In this document: in pieces, positions 14,111 to 27,326 of the stretch
Numbering within the stretch: position 1 is the stretch's first letter
Layout of the letters: every line of letters starts with the position of its first letter
From: Beaufortia kweichowensis
Taxonomy: Eukaryota; Chordata; Actinopteri; Cypriniformes; Gastromyzontidae
Direction: 5' to 3'
DNA: 64,000 nt
NCBI GenBank assembly: GCA_019155185.1
Contig: CM032813.1
Span: forward strand, 1,546,501 to 1,610,500
The notes under the pieces: model-generated
The model's input: the letters and a program-made list of their open reading frames with translations, nothing else
Databases searched by the model: none
Told to the model about the DNA's origin: nothing
Made by a program: the position numbers and the translations under genes

Positions 14111-16100
14111 AGCTCCGTGTAAGCCAGAGTTGAACTCGACATGTAAACAAGCATCAGCAGGCACCTTAAGTCTTGGCATCCATATCATCGCCTTCAAACT
14201 CTCTTAGTGCAGTTATTCAAATTCATACTTTGTGACATCTCTCAGTAATCTTGTTAGCTTTCGCACAGGTGCTTTAACTGTGACTCACCTGTTTGTACCG
14301 TAAACAGACGACGTGCAACTGACATCAAACGGCCAGAGAAACTGGGTGCCCAGATAACGCCCATCTCTCGAGAGACAGGGTAAAACAGGCTAAATTATAA
14401 TACCCGTTCATGCACATCAATCAATCGTACGCTAAACGCACTCGAACGCATTCCCAAACACCAGCGCTGCACGCTGCAAAACCATTTCCCTCATATAGCT
14501 TGTAAGGAATTACATTACGGCCAGCTTAGAAGCGAGAGCATTTAAACATTTACAACAATACATCACAATACATGACGCTGTCACCGTACAGCGTCAAGAG
14601 GCATATTGCCAAGTCTCAGTCAATGTGACTCCACCGCTCGGGAATGACAAACCTTCCGTCTGCAGTATTTACGATGCCGCTGTGTTTCTCTGCTCTTCTT
14701 TAAACTTGCAAGGCATAACCGGCCCAACATATGACAAACATCCTTCTCTCCTTCTCTGTAGTGTTCATAATGCATCGAGCGTCCCCGAGCAGACAGCAGA
14801 CAGCCTTTCTAATCTAACACGGCGCGCCGCAGACCGGTGGAGAGAGAGAGAGAGCTGTCACGGAGACTTGCGGCCTCACAGCCGTGGACACATCCATAAT
14901 GTGAAGAGCAGTGGGCCGAGCACATCCCAGCATTCCTCTCTTCATCACAAATTCCAACACAAGCCCTTCTGTCACTGGCACGTGAAGGAGTTCTGCAGAG
15001 ATCTTAAATTCAAACTCGAGCTGTTGAGGATGACCAGCGTGTATCCTCTCAGACCGATCTACAGTAAGAGTTTGTTTGGCCGTTTCCTTGTGAAGATGTT
15101 TTAAATAATGAAAAACAGCTGGGGTCTGACAGATGAAGTGCTTTTATCATTAATTATGGAATAGTCCTCAAATTTGGTTATATTTAGTACAAAAGCAGGA
15201 GATGGTACATTGCTTGTGTTTGGTCAGTTTCAGACTAGACTATAAGAACAATGTGGACTGTGTGATGAACAGCTTGTCTGCTATTGCTAAAATATTCATA
15301 ATTTTTAATTATGCCTGTTTTGGATGTTGTTTTTGACAGAAAGATCTTCCATGCTAGCCATGTGGCCGAACACACCAGATAATTTTCTGCTCCAGTATCT
15401 CTGCGCAGGGCCATCAGGATCTGATGTGGTCTAGAAAACACACACACATACATTGACTTTCCATCTCTTTCTTTTTTGTTGCTTTCTCTGTCTGTTACAC
15501 ACCAAAATACTTAATCTATTGAATACCAGCTGCATCATCCTACCCATGGCACGGGCACATGCCATGCAAATCGAACGGTTGAAAGGCAGCATGGTTTACC
15601 ATCTGGGTTGGGAGGTATTTATGTATTTCAGCTCTGAATTAACGACACCACGGGACTCCAAAATGGATGAAATCATTATCAAAAATCTGATCCTTATGAT
15701 CAGACATAGACCCATCTCTCGCACGCCAGGGGAGGTCGTTTGATAACCACATGGTTGGTAATGAAGAAGAGAGCCCTTTTATGTTTGGAGGGCCTAAGTT
15801 CTGGAACTAATGAGAGGGTCCAAATTGTACGATCGCCTCTTCCACCTCCTCCAAGATCACTCCAGTTAATTTGCTCTCCTGAATGCCGTTCTTTCTTTCA
15901 AGATGTATTACGCATTTCTTCGTGATGAATGAAAGAGCACTAAAATAGTTCAGCCGTCCTGAAGGTGATCGCATGACTGGAGTGCCGAGTTATCAGATGC
16001 CTAATGATTGAGTTTCATATCAGATTTATACGCCAAACAAAAAAGCTGCTGTCTGAGGCGATAGAGCTTGAGGATTAAATGGCTCGAGTTTTCCGTTGAC

Positions 16101-16398
<298 letters not shown>

Positions 16399-18040
16399 AC
16401 CTGATCAGCAGTATAGCCTGTGAGACACATTGTGTTTTGTGGGCAATCACAGAGGTTTCTCTGTTCACCTGTCAGTCACATCATGATACCGTTAGCCACA
16501 AACACAGCTTAACACCAACAGAAACATGATCCAGCTTCTCAACCCTTTTTTCCTTCTATACACCGCTGACACTTGTCTTTTAGCACATATCTGAAGCTCT
16601 TTTTTTATTAAGTACTTAATTCAAGCTATTATTTTTCCTACCCAGATATTTTTGCTTGTTTCTAGTATAAACTATCATGAAAATATATCCTGATTTAAGT
16701 TTTTTTCTATTATTCGTACTGCCAAAAAAATACACAAATGAAATTCATGGTTTGCATTGTACTTCAATATTACATTGGCTCTTAAATCAAATATAGGAGA
16801 TTGGACACAAATAACATTTAACATAAATTGATTCCTGGGTACATAAATTGAACGATCATGTTGTGTCAGCATATATTAGTGGTTACTGTAGTTACTATGG
16901 TTACTATAGTAAAACCATGATTAATGTCAGTATGGAGTAGCAGAGTCTTTGATTTGAAAGTTGCATTGGAGATTATCTATAAACACTTTGGTCTGTTTAT
17001 CCCACTAGCTATCAAATATCTTGAGATTACTCTAAATATGAGTCATATAAACTATAATAATGCCTTGTGGAGTTTATCAGATTATAGAAACTGTAAACTG
17101 TCATTGAACAGGGAAAATGTACGTGTAGCAATTTATTATTTACTTTTGTTTGTGTGTATTCTACAGGTGAAATACCAGCTGTTAGGTGTGAGTAAATGAC
17201 ATGATTTTTATTTTTGGCTAAACTTATTCTTTTATGTCTTTGTATTGGATTGTATAGAGCTCTTTCTAGAACCAATGAGCTTGCTGTTTTAACTCCCGTA
17301 TTGACTGAAGACGATGAAAACGAGTCAAGCGTAGAGGATTATTTAGAGATAATGGTTACACGGTTACCATGCATTCATTTACACTGAAAACATCCTCTCC
17401 AAACCGCTGCTTTCAATGGCAGTTTCATCTGCGCTCCTGGACCGTTAGCTTAGCATCACTTTGTCTCTCTGTTTGTCTCCTGCTGATTTGCTTTGATAGT
17501 GGGTCCACCGGGGCCGAGACCGGCCTGTCTCATCAACTCGCTTTGCCTTTCATTGTCATCGTGGGAGCTTTCAAAGAGCACAGGCCCACCAATCAGACCG
17601 CAGACATCGCGCCGAGCGTAAGCCGCTTATTTAGCATTGCTTTTTTGCTTGCAGGTCTCATACAGGCAGAAGTTTTATGAGTAATATGTTATGAGGAGAG
17701 AGAAAGATACAAAAACATACGGCGAGATATGAGTCAGACACTGTAATGATTAGATATCCATAGCAAATGATCTAAAGAACTGTCAAGATAATCATTGGGA
17801 GGGAAGCCAATGCATTAGACTTAGGAAGCTGTATTTCTTTCTCAGTTTCCTTTCGAATGTATATGGCTGTATCAATGGGGCTTTAAATAGGATGAATTTT
17901 AAGAGACAGACCATCAGAGATGGACAGAACAGCTATTATTCATATAAAAACTATGAAAAATATTTGATAAAAAAAAGTAATTGGCTACATTTTAGTTGCT
18001 GTTAGTCTTAAATAATCCAACTTGATCTACAGGAGACCAT

Positions 18041-18199
18041 AACTATTTCACAAGGTGGATGATTTAAATCATTTCATACAATATGAAACATACAGAAACT
18101 TTTTTATTCTAATAATTATTACAATAAAGTATTAGAAAAAAGACATATTATGTATAAATAAAATTGTATGAACTGAATTATCCACCTTGTGAAATAGTT
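18041..18199. mobile_element. Inverted-repeat element (AACTATTTCACAAGGTGGA arms)
   Basis: AACTATTTCACAAGGTGGA (18041-18059) and TCCACCTTGTGAAATAGTT (18181-18199) are perfect 19-bp inverted repeats around 121 bp of AT-rich sequence. A MITE is likely, but no second copy is in the window. Confidence 0.75.
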
Positions 18200-18933
18200 T
18201 TTCAGTAAGATTGTGTTGCATCTTTGATGATGATCAGTCCATCAGCATCTGTGTATGAGGCTAGTCAGCTGTAAGACAACTAGTTAACATTGTGATGCGT
18301 TCCTACCAGATTAATCGCAGCCCACTTTAGTTTTATCACTGACACACATCAAACTGTGACAACGGACACGATAATTACAACCAATCTGTGAGATAAAAGT
18401 GTGAGAAAAGTCCTGACAGAACGTAACCTGTCTCTGTCGAGTGCTACACATCCAGCAGATCATTTTGGGCAGGACTCGTCCCGTGCGTAGATGTCGCATG
18501 CTGATGCGTGGCCCTATCTTCCTAATTACCTCAGACATTGCGCTGTCAGCAGTGTCGTACCAGTCTAGAATCTCCTCCGAGAGGTGACAGCCAGCGTCCC
18601 GAGATAAAGAGAATTAAAATCCCATCAAGGTCTCATGGCGGGTCACTTGGGCCAAAACAAAAGAGTGATGATCGGGAGACTTTAATTACCATGTGTTGTT
18701 GTTTGCCTTAGTGTTCCCTAACAAAGCAAACTTAATTAGATGTCTCAGGATGTGATCCCCTGGAGAGCAACACAAGTGTCAACACAAAGTTTAAAGAGAA
18801 AAAGAGAGCCGAATGCAGTAAGTATTCATTTAAATGTGATTATGCGTCTTCAATTTGCATTCCAGATATTAGTGCCTGAAGGGGAATTATAATGTGAATT
18901 AACCAGCTTTGTATATACAGTACGATCAACTTA

Positions 18934-18975
18934 CGGCCCGTTCACACCATGAACCATAACTATATTAGCGTAACT
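18934..18975 (+). repeat. Fragment of the GGCCCATTCACACC MITE
   Basis: ACGGCCCGTTCACACCATGA, then ACCATAACTATATTAGCG, matches the left end of the 43804 element. It lies just upstream of a repeat A copy. Confidence 0.68.
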
Positions 18976-18996
18976 ATATGCTGCTGTTTCACAAAT

Positions 18997-19140
18997 TGTT
19001 TTCATCATACTGAGAGTTTAGATGTCAATATTTGCTGGTTAAAATACTCACGTTAGGTCTCTCTCAAAGCTTTTTTAAATCATGATTTTTCATAGTCAGG
19101 TAAAGTGCTGTTTTCAGAATTGTAATTTCCATTCATCAAT
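18997..19140 (+). repeat. Dispersed repeat A, 5' part
   Basis: It matches the 3064 copy from TTTTCATCATACTGAGAG through GTGCTGTTTTCAGAATTG, then diverges. Confidence 0.85.
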
Positions 19141-20551
19141 GACAGTCTGATCATCAATTAACTGCAAAGTATAAAACAAATCTTGCAAGATTCTTAACAA
19201 TTCTCCTTTTCCGTGTTAAAAATAACAGCACACTGGAAATAATCATTTTCATTTTTTGTAAACTATACTGTTCTTTCACTGTCATCATTTACATCATCAC
19301 CTTTTCTTTCATTGTTCTTTAAACAAGATTACAGAACATGATTTCCAGTGTGAATCGTCTTCATATATTGTCAGGAGCTGGAACAAAGCAGGCCGACACA
19401 GCATGAGAAATGATCCTCCACCTGTTCTTTCATCTACTCTCACGATAGTGAATTACAGGTGAGTGTCTGTGCCAATGTAACATCTCTAACAACAGCACAT
19501 AATAGATGTCTTTTTAATTATACGAGTGCACCACAGATCAATGGTATAATCTTTAATAAGTTTCATCGAGAGCACTGCCAATACTTCTACTTAATTCACA
19601 TAAAAAAATGTATTTGATGAGTAACATTTAGCATCTGTTAACAGCTGCTCTCAATTATACATTATATCATATGTGACACAAACGGAGCTTCAGTGATGTT
19701 CATGTATCCAGATTCAATTTACATAAACAGTGCTATAATTTAATATCATTTATAATTTTTCTTTTTTAAATGTTCATTATCTTATCATTATTTGCCTGGC
19801 TACAGGATTTTTCACCTAATGGCAGAATTTGACAGTTTTATCCAAACCAGTGTTTATAGTTTTATACAGTGTGGATTCTCTGGGAATCAAATCCATTAAA
19901 GGAAAATATATTTCATTTATAGTTCATATCGTGTTTTATAGTTTCATAAATGAGTCGTTTCTAAATCACTAGTGCAAACATTGACTTGTTTTTGAATTGG
20001 TTTCCAGAACATTTCCCCGTCCTCCATTAGTTGGACAAACAGATATCCAGCTTCCCACAACTGAGCTAAAGTTGCTGTCGGTCTTCACCTTAAAGTTAAC
20101 AGTAAAATAGTTTTATTTACAGACCAGATCAGACAAGCTGTTTGTCTTCTGCTCTGACGTCTAAATTATTATTATAATCTCACATTCGCATTTCACTCGC
20201 ATTTGCTGCCCAAAAAATCTATTTATTAGTTTATAGTGTCCTGAAAGAGCAGCACTCAAACTTTACAGGTCACATTAAGCAAAACCCTTTGAGCTAAATC
20301 AGGCGAGCGTAAACTCTGCGTCAGATATTTATGAATTGATTTGGCGGTGTCGGGCGATGCTGCTCTTTGCTAATGGTGATAATCCATTGGATGGGATTCA
20401 TATGTCTACTTCATATTAAGTTTCCTCACTGCTTAGTGACCTTTTCATTTTCTCCTGCATACGCGATTCTTCACATCTATGGGCTTGTCAGGACTCATTA
20501 TGTTCTGACTGCTGCTTTGTTAGGAGAGAGAGAATCTGGGCACTCAACAGA

Positions 20552-20570
20552 TGTGTGTGTGTGTGTGTGT
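20552..20570 (+). repeat. (TG)n microsatellite
   Basis: A short pure TG run of about 9 units. Confidence 0.9.
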
Positions 20571-20935
20571 TGAGATCTTTACTGTTTATAGTCTGTAAAA
20601 CAAAGGCATAAAAAATAAAAGCCCCAGGGTGATCGGCCTGTTTGTAACAGATCGCTGGTGTGTGTTGAGTGACAATCATAACAGCTTTCAGGTTTTGCTT
20701 CCTCACAGCAAATGTTGACCATTTAACTTATAATAACTAAACTCAGTCATGAATAATTAAAGACATCCAGACAGTTAGCAAGACCATGTGTCCTATTTCA
20801 TAAACTATCTGTACTACATAAAATGTGAGATTAGAAGTGATGTCATGATGATGCTGATGACATCACGTTGATGAACAGCCATCAGGAATAAATGTTACCC
20901 AAATCATCATCAAAAGTTACACTTTAAAGATCCCT

Positions 20936-21045
20936 CAAAAAACATCAGGTACACTTTTAAAAATAAAGGTGTTTCATGATGTCATAGAAGAACCATTTTT
21001 AGCTGAATGGTTCCAAAAAATGGCTCATTAATATTTAAGAGTATA
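20936..21045 (+). repeat. Dispersed repeat E (GAAGAACCATTTTT...)
   Basis: ACACTTTTAAAAATAAAGGTG followed by CATAGAAGAACCATTTTTAG and TGGTTCC resembles a common fish repeat. A second, inverted piece is at about 49117-49192 (GTTCTTTGGGAAACC..TCTTAAGAGTGTAG). Confidence 0.65.
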
Positions 21046-21419
21046 CTGGTAAACTATCAACTATAATACAATACAATATTTGGGGATACAGCTCTTTTAA
21101 ATGAGATTTACATCTACATTTAGCAATGTAAAAGTGGTACATTATGTAATAGTTTCTTATTGAATGTGCCTCAGCAGTTTTTAAACGCATAAACCATTAC
21201 CACATGTAAATTAATGATGGGAGTTTTGGCATGAAGATGTCTCACACTGTACTAAAGTACATACTTTTGCTTTGTAGTAAAAGTATTTTTTTAATGCTTA
21301 AAGAGATGAGGTAATGTTTTTAATAAAACATTTTGAGGCACACAGACAGACAGACAGATAATGCTTTATATACTCTCAGGCTACAATATTTTTAATAAAG
21401 GTTTTTTTTTAGAGATTAA

Positions 21420-21890
21420 CCTTTTGAATGTAATGTTAGGGATATGATGGCTCTCCTCCGCCCGTGTAGAACGCGCTCGACTTCTCTAATTACCTGCCTG
21501 ACATTTCACTTAATCCAATAAAAAACAACATGGCCGCCGTGCGACGATCTGATATTGGTAATTGGAACTTTTTAATGCTGTTGTCCGTCTCTGTTCTGGC
21601 GTTGCTTAATTCTGATGCCTCTCGAGATATCATTAAATCTTTTACAGCAAAACAAGGAACGCGTCTTCCCAAAGGATGAGCCGAGGGAAGATTTTTCATC
21701 TTGTTTAATCAAGGTCTCATCCGAGTACATTTTCCTGCCACCGAAGGCCATGAATGAAGATTTTGATTCGCTCATGCTGAGGCATAGTATCGGTTTTCTG
21801 CTTCTTATGTTACGGATGTTTGATGTCATGGGTTTTCAGCGCTCGAGCAGACAACGTGTCTACGATTACGTCCCGTGTTAACATCTTGGT
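21420..21890. promoter_or_regulatory. Candidate conserved non-coding block
   Basis: About 470 bp of non-repetitive, balanced-composition DNA set in AT-rich surroundings. It has homeodomain-type cores (CTAATTACC, GTAATTGG, TTAATCAAGG) and AACATGGCCGCC, a YY1-like site. Overlapping open frames of 60-90 codons on both strands match no protein and are typical of stop-poor non-coding DNA. Regulatory role is inferred. Confidence 0.3.
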
Positions 21891-22722
21891 GTGGGCTTTC
21901 AAAACAAGGTCATTCTGTTGGTCATTTATGAAACTGACATATTCATCTCCTGTAATGTGGTTTCTTTTATAGTTCGGTTTTAGAGCGGCATAATCGATAC
22001 ATAAACGACATGATCCTATATGATATTTTACACAAGACTATGTGAAATGTTAAAAAGAAAGCTACATTTTAGAGAGATCTTCTTGTAAGCACCTTTTTCA
22101 CTGGTGCAGAATTCACAGCACTGAACTTTATATCTATCTTATTATCTATATAAATCCACCAGGTCATTAATGTCTGGTGAAATTAAGCAGTTCTTGAATA
22201 AGTCAAATAGTGATGCTTGTTAGCTGGCCTAGTGTTTAATTCTTAGCTAGAGGTCTGTCTACAGAGCTTACAGAGGACAGGCACCCAGAGAAAAACGCTC
22301 CCAGCTAAATGAGCTTGGCACAGAAAAGGCAGCGTGCAAAAAGACCAGACTTTATTTCTCCCGCAATCCTCCCTCTCATTAATTAATACCTGCCCCCAAG
22401 CTACTGATATATACAAACATGAAGAAAAGCAAATGAAATGCGCCTTGAAATTAAGGCAGTACAAGATAAGAGATGGAAATGAATTTTCATCCAACATCAT
22501 TATAAAAAAAATAAATATTGTAGTTTGCATTTATAGCTTTTTTATGAAATTGTTAATATGCTTGGAAACTAAAAAGTGACTTACTTTTGTGTTTTCTTGA
22601 GGGGGCTTCTGAGATCAGTTTTCAATTCAATTGCAATAGAAATCTTGTTATTCCTAGCAAAAAAATACATGGTAAAAAGGGATCTTAAGCAAAGAGATGT
22701 TAGCTTATTAGCTAAGTCACAT

Positions 22723-23072
22723 TTAACCTGTTAACTGTCACCGTTCTACAGGAGGAACACCTATTTTATTTCACTATTCACTTTATTATTTTATAGTTGA
22801 ATTTTAATCTAATCATGATAAACTTGATGGAAAGGTATAAGACTCGCGATGAAATATTTGAGTTTAACTTTTTATGACAATAAACACTAACAAAAAATTT
22901 ATAAAAAAAAGTTAATGTTACTGTAATTTATAAAAATATCTAAAATTAAATCTTAAAAAAAAAAAATTAAATGATTGAAAAATATCTAATATCTAAAAAA
23001 CAAAACAAAATGTAGTTCTGATGGATATACTCAGTTTATACTCAATTTCTGTAATGACAGTTATCAGGTTAA
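22723..23072 (+). repeat. MITE-like element B (end TTAACCTGTTAACTGTCACC), one terminus only
   Basis: It starts with the same 20-bp end as the copies at 27327 and 53239. It shares interior landmarks (AATCTAATCATGATAAACTTGATGGAAAGG, CATAACAATAAACAC-like). No matching right end is seen. Confidence 0.75.
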
Positions 23073-23108
23073 AAACGTTTGTAAAAGTATTATATTTGGT
23101 GGTTTCTC

Positions 23109-23260
23109 TTTTCAAAAGAATTTGTTCATGTTTAAATCATGATTTTTCATAGTCGGGTAAAGTTCTGTTTTTTATACTTGTCACATCCATATCAATCCAT
23201 ATTCCTCATAAATGAGCACATGAAAATTAAAATAAAATAACTATTTTATATACTATTTTA
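23109..23260 (+). repeat. Dispersed repeat A, 3' part, abutting the minisatellite
   Basis: It matches repeat A from AATCATGATTTTTCATAGTC through the CATATTCCTCATAAATGAGCAC region to AATAACTATTTTATATACT. That last segment resembles the 22-bp tandem unit that follows, so this copy may have seeded the array. Confidence 0.85.
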
Positions 23261-25756
23261 TATACTTTTTTATGTTATTTTATATACTATTTTATGTTAT
23301 TTTATATACTATTTTATGTTATTTTATATACTTTTTTATGTTATTTTATATACTATTTTATGTTATTTTATATACTATTTTATGTTATTTTATATACTAT
23401 TTTATGTTATTTTATATACTATTTCATGTTATTTTATATACTATTTTATGTTATTTTATATACTTTTTTTTTATATACTATTTCATGTTATTTTATATAC
23501 TATTTCATGTTATTTTATATACTATTTTATGTTATTTTATATATACTATTTTATGTTATTTTATATACTATTTTATGTTATTTTATATACTATTTTATGT
23601 TATTTTATATACTATTTTATGTTATTTTATATACTATTTTATGTTATTTTATATACTATTTCATGTTATTTTATATACTATTTCATGTTATTTTATATAC
23701 TATTTTATGTTATTTTTATATACTATTTCATGTTATTTTATATACTATTTCATGTTATTTTATATAATTATTTTATGTTATTTTATATACTATTTTATGT
23801 TATTTTATATACTATTTCATGTTATTTTATATACTATTTTATGTTATTTTATATACTATTTTTATGTTATTTATATTTATTTTATGTTATTTTATATACT
23901 TTTTTATGTTATTTTATATATTTTTTTATGTTATTTTATATACTATTTTTATGTTATTTTATATACTATTTTATGTTATTTTATATAATTATTTTATGTT
24001 ATTTTATATAATTATTTTATGTTATTTTATATACTTTTTTATGTTATTTTTATATATTTTATGTTATTTTTATATTTTTTATGTTATTTTATGTTATTTT
24101 ATATACTATTTTATGTTATTTTATATACTATTTTATGTTATTTTATATACTATTTTATGTTATTTTATATAATTTTTTTTTATGTTATTTTATATACTAT
24201 TTTATGTTATTTTATATAATTTTTTTATGTTATTATTTTATATACTATTTTATGTTATTTTATATACTTATTTCATGTTATTTTATATATTATTTCATGT
24301 TATTTTATATACTATTTCATGTTATTTTATATACTATTTTATGTTATTTTTTATATACTATTTTATGTTATTTTATATACTATTTTATGTTATTTTATAT
24401 ACTTTTTATGTTATTTTATATAATTTTTTATGTTATTTTATATATTTTTTATGTTATTTTATATACTATTTTTTATGTTATTTTATATACTATTTTTTAT
24501 GTTATTTTATATACTATTTTATGTTATTTTATATACTTTTTTTATTTTATATTTTATATTTATTTTTATTTTTTATGTTATTTTATATACTTATTTTTAT
24601 GTTATTTTATATATTTTTATGTTATTTTATATACTATTTTTCATATGTTATTTTATATTATTTTTATGTTATTTTATATATTATTTTATGTTATTTTATA
24701 TAATTTTTTATGTTATTTTTTATATACTATTTTATGTTATTTTATATACTTTTATGTTATTTTATATACTTTTTTATTTTATTTTATATATTATTTTATG
24801 TTATTTTATATACTATTTTATGTTATTTTATATAATTTTTTATGTTATTTTATATGTTATTTTATGTTATTTATTTATATTTTTATTTTATGTTATTTTA
24901 TATACTATTTTATGTTATTTTATATATTATTTTATGTTATTTTATATACTTTTGTTGTTATTTTATATACTATTTTTTTTATGTTATTTTATATAATTAT
25001 TTTATGTTATTTTATATACTATTTCATGTTATTTTATATACTATTTTATGTTATTTTATATAATTATTTTATGTTATTTTATATACTATTTTATGTTATT
25101 TTATATATTATTTCATGTTATTTTATATACTATTTCATTTATTTTATATACTATTTTATGTTATTTTATATAATTATTTTATGTTATTTTATATACTATT
25201 TTATGTTATTTTATATACTATTTTATGTTATTTTATATACTATTTCATGTTATTTTATATACTATTTCATGTTATTTTATATACTATTTTATGTTATTTT
25301 ATATACTTTTTATGTTATTTTATATAATTTTTTATGTTATGTTATTTTATACTTTTTATATGTTATTTTATATAATGTTTTCATGTTATTTTATATACTA
25401 TTTTATGTTATTTTATATACTATTTTATGTTATTTTATATACTTTTTTTTATGTTATATACTATATCATGTTATTTTATGTTATTTTATGTTATTTTTTT
25501 ATGTTATTTTATATACTATTTTATATGTTATTTTATGTTATTTTATATACTATTTTATGTTATTTTATATATATTTTTTTTATGTTATTTTATATACTAT
25601 TTTATGTTATTTTATATACTATTTTATGTTATTTTATATACTTTTTTATGTTATTTTATATACTATTTTATGTTATTTTATATACTATTTTATGTTATTT
25701 TATATACTATTTTATGTTATTTTATATACTTTTTTATGTTATTGTTATGTTATATA
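23232..25756 (+). repeat. 22-bp AT-rich minisatellite, roughly 110 tandem units
   Basis: A unit of 22 bp containing ATGTTATTTTATATACT is repeated head to tail for about 2.5 kb. Common variants are TTTCATG for TTTTATG, ATAATTATTTTATG for ATACTATTTTATG, and gains or losses of single T residues, which are more frequent after about 24.0 kb. The unit carries no plus-strand stop codon in any register. Because 22 is not a multiple of 3, all three plus frames stay open and cycle with a 22-residue period (for example MLFYILFYVILYTILCYF). The apparent frames of up to 565 codons are therefore artefacts of composition, not a gene. The array begins directly after a dispersed repeat whose end reads AATAACTATTTTATATACT, and breaks off at 25756 into ordinary sequence. 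Confidence 0.95.
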
Positions 25757-27326
25757 CTATTTTCTAGGTCATGCATAGATCTTTTTTTCTGATGTCTGAA
25801 CTCTATCAACAGGGCTTTAGTAAAATATAAACAGATGGTTCAATATATCGGTTAAAAATTCATTTTGTGAGAATTTATATTTCAAGTTTGACTGAAAATA
25901 TCACATCCATGATGCTGGAATTGCCCAGTATAATCTTTAAAACAAGCTCAATTTTCCAAGAAGCAAACTGTGTTTTTAAGATATTAAGACATGTTTAAGA
26001 ATATATGCTGAATCTGAATATGTATGTTTTCTTCTGACACTTTTTGTGTTTTAATGTTTGTAGATTTTAGTAAAGAAAAAAGTGTAAAAATTTGCACCAG
26101 AGAATTTACATTTTTATGCTTAACTTTCTGTTCCAGGCCACCTGGAGCCCAACCGTTCACTTTGTTCAAGCGAATGAAATCTGCTATCGTTAATGGGCCA
26201 AACAGTCTGCTTTATGCAAAGAAGGATGATATTTACATTATAAGCCCTGTCTGTCATTTTAGTAAAGCTGCTGTAATGTATAAACATGCCTGAAGGTTCC
26301 TCTGGCCGAGTGCCTGAAGCTGCTGAACAGTACAATCCAGAACATTCTCCACTTAAACCATCGCCCGTCTCGTGCCTGTCGGCTACCTTCACGCTTTAAT
26401 CTCTCCGAGTGGAGGGAATGTGAACTAATGAGATAAATTAAGAATCATTAGCCCGGAGCTAAACTTTACAGACATCATCCATGTTCAGTGTTAAAACACA
26501 GATCCCTTTCACACAAAGCGATGGCAAACATGAGATAACGTAAGGAACGTTTGAATGTAATTTCTTTTTTTAATATTTGATGTTGTGAATTTATTACAGC
26601 ACATATGTGCAGTAATATGAAGACATGTCTGTTAATGAGATTTTTGTTATTGTTGTCTTTAATGTCTCTATGTTTTTAACATGAGCAGTTCATTCACACG
26701 CCTTTTTCTCAACCGGTTTCTTAAGTGTGTCTGCGCGTTACAAGCAAGCACACATGTTTGAGAGGTATGTATAAGGTCTTGCTCAATTATGGATTTAAAC
26801 ATCATACCAGAAATATCCCTCACTAATACTGCAATCAATCTCTTTCTGTGCCTACTGAGTATAATTACACATTAATGAGGAAACACTGCTTTATGCTGGA
26901 TCTCAGACTATGTGTTGACCTCAGCAACTTATAGTCCATTAGACAGCAAATAGCTCACAAGGCCGGCATAATAAACCATGCCTTGCACCTCAACCCAGAG
27001 ACTTAATTTATGTGCAGATATTGCTGGAGACTTTCCTGAATCGAGGCCTTTTATATAATCCTATAGTGGGTTTTGACACATAACAGTGTTTATGGTTATT
27101 GAATGATGTGCTGGATATATTATATGATGCCTAAGATTTTATTAAGAAAGTGAAACAGTATGTGTAATGCTAAATGTTTCAAACAGTAATATACTAGACT
27201 TTTTCCACATTGCATTTTTTATATATATTTTTTTCATATATGCATTTATATATATATATATACCTGAAATTTTAATTTAAGATTTTTAAAAAATTATATG
27301 TATATAGTAGCATCCACATATTGTCT
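25757..27326. other. Gene-free DNA after the minisatellite
   Basis: No protein similarity is visible. The block 26100-26480 is unique and of balanced composition; overlapping open frames on both strands there encode nothing recognisable. The 27220-27310 stretch is an AT-dinucleotide patch. Confidence 0.5.

Noticed and set aside
14625..15104. 159-codon open frame as a gene
   Set aside because: No recognisable domain, no splice partners, and a low-information composition; kept only as part of a candidate non-coding block.
24081..25778. 565-codon open frame rich in Leu, Ile, Phe and Tyr
   Set aside because: It is the 22-bp satellite read through; all three frames are open and show the same periodic peptide. 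No start context, domain or conservation signal.
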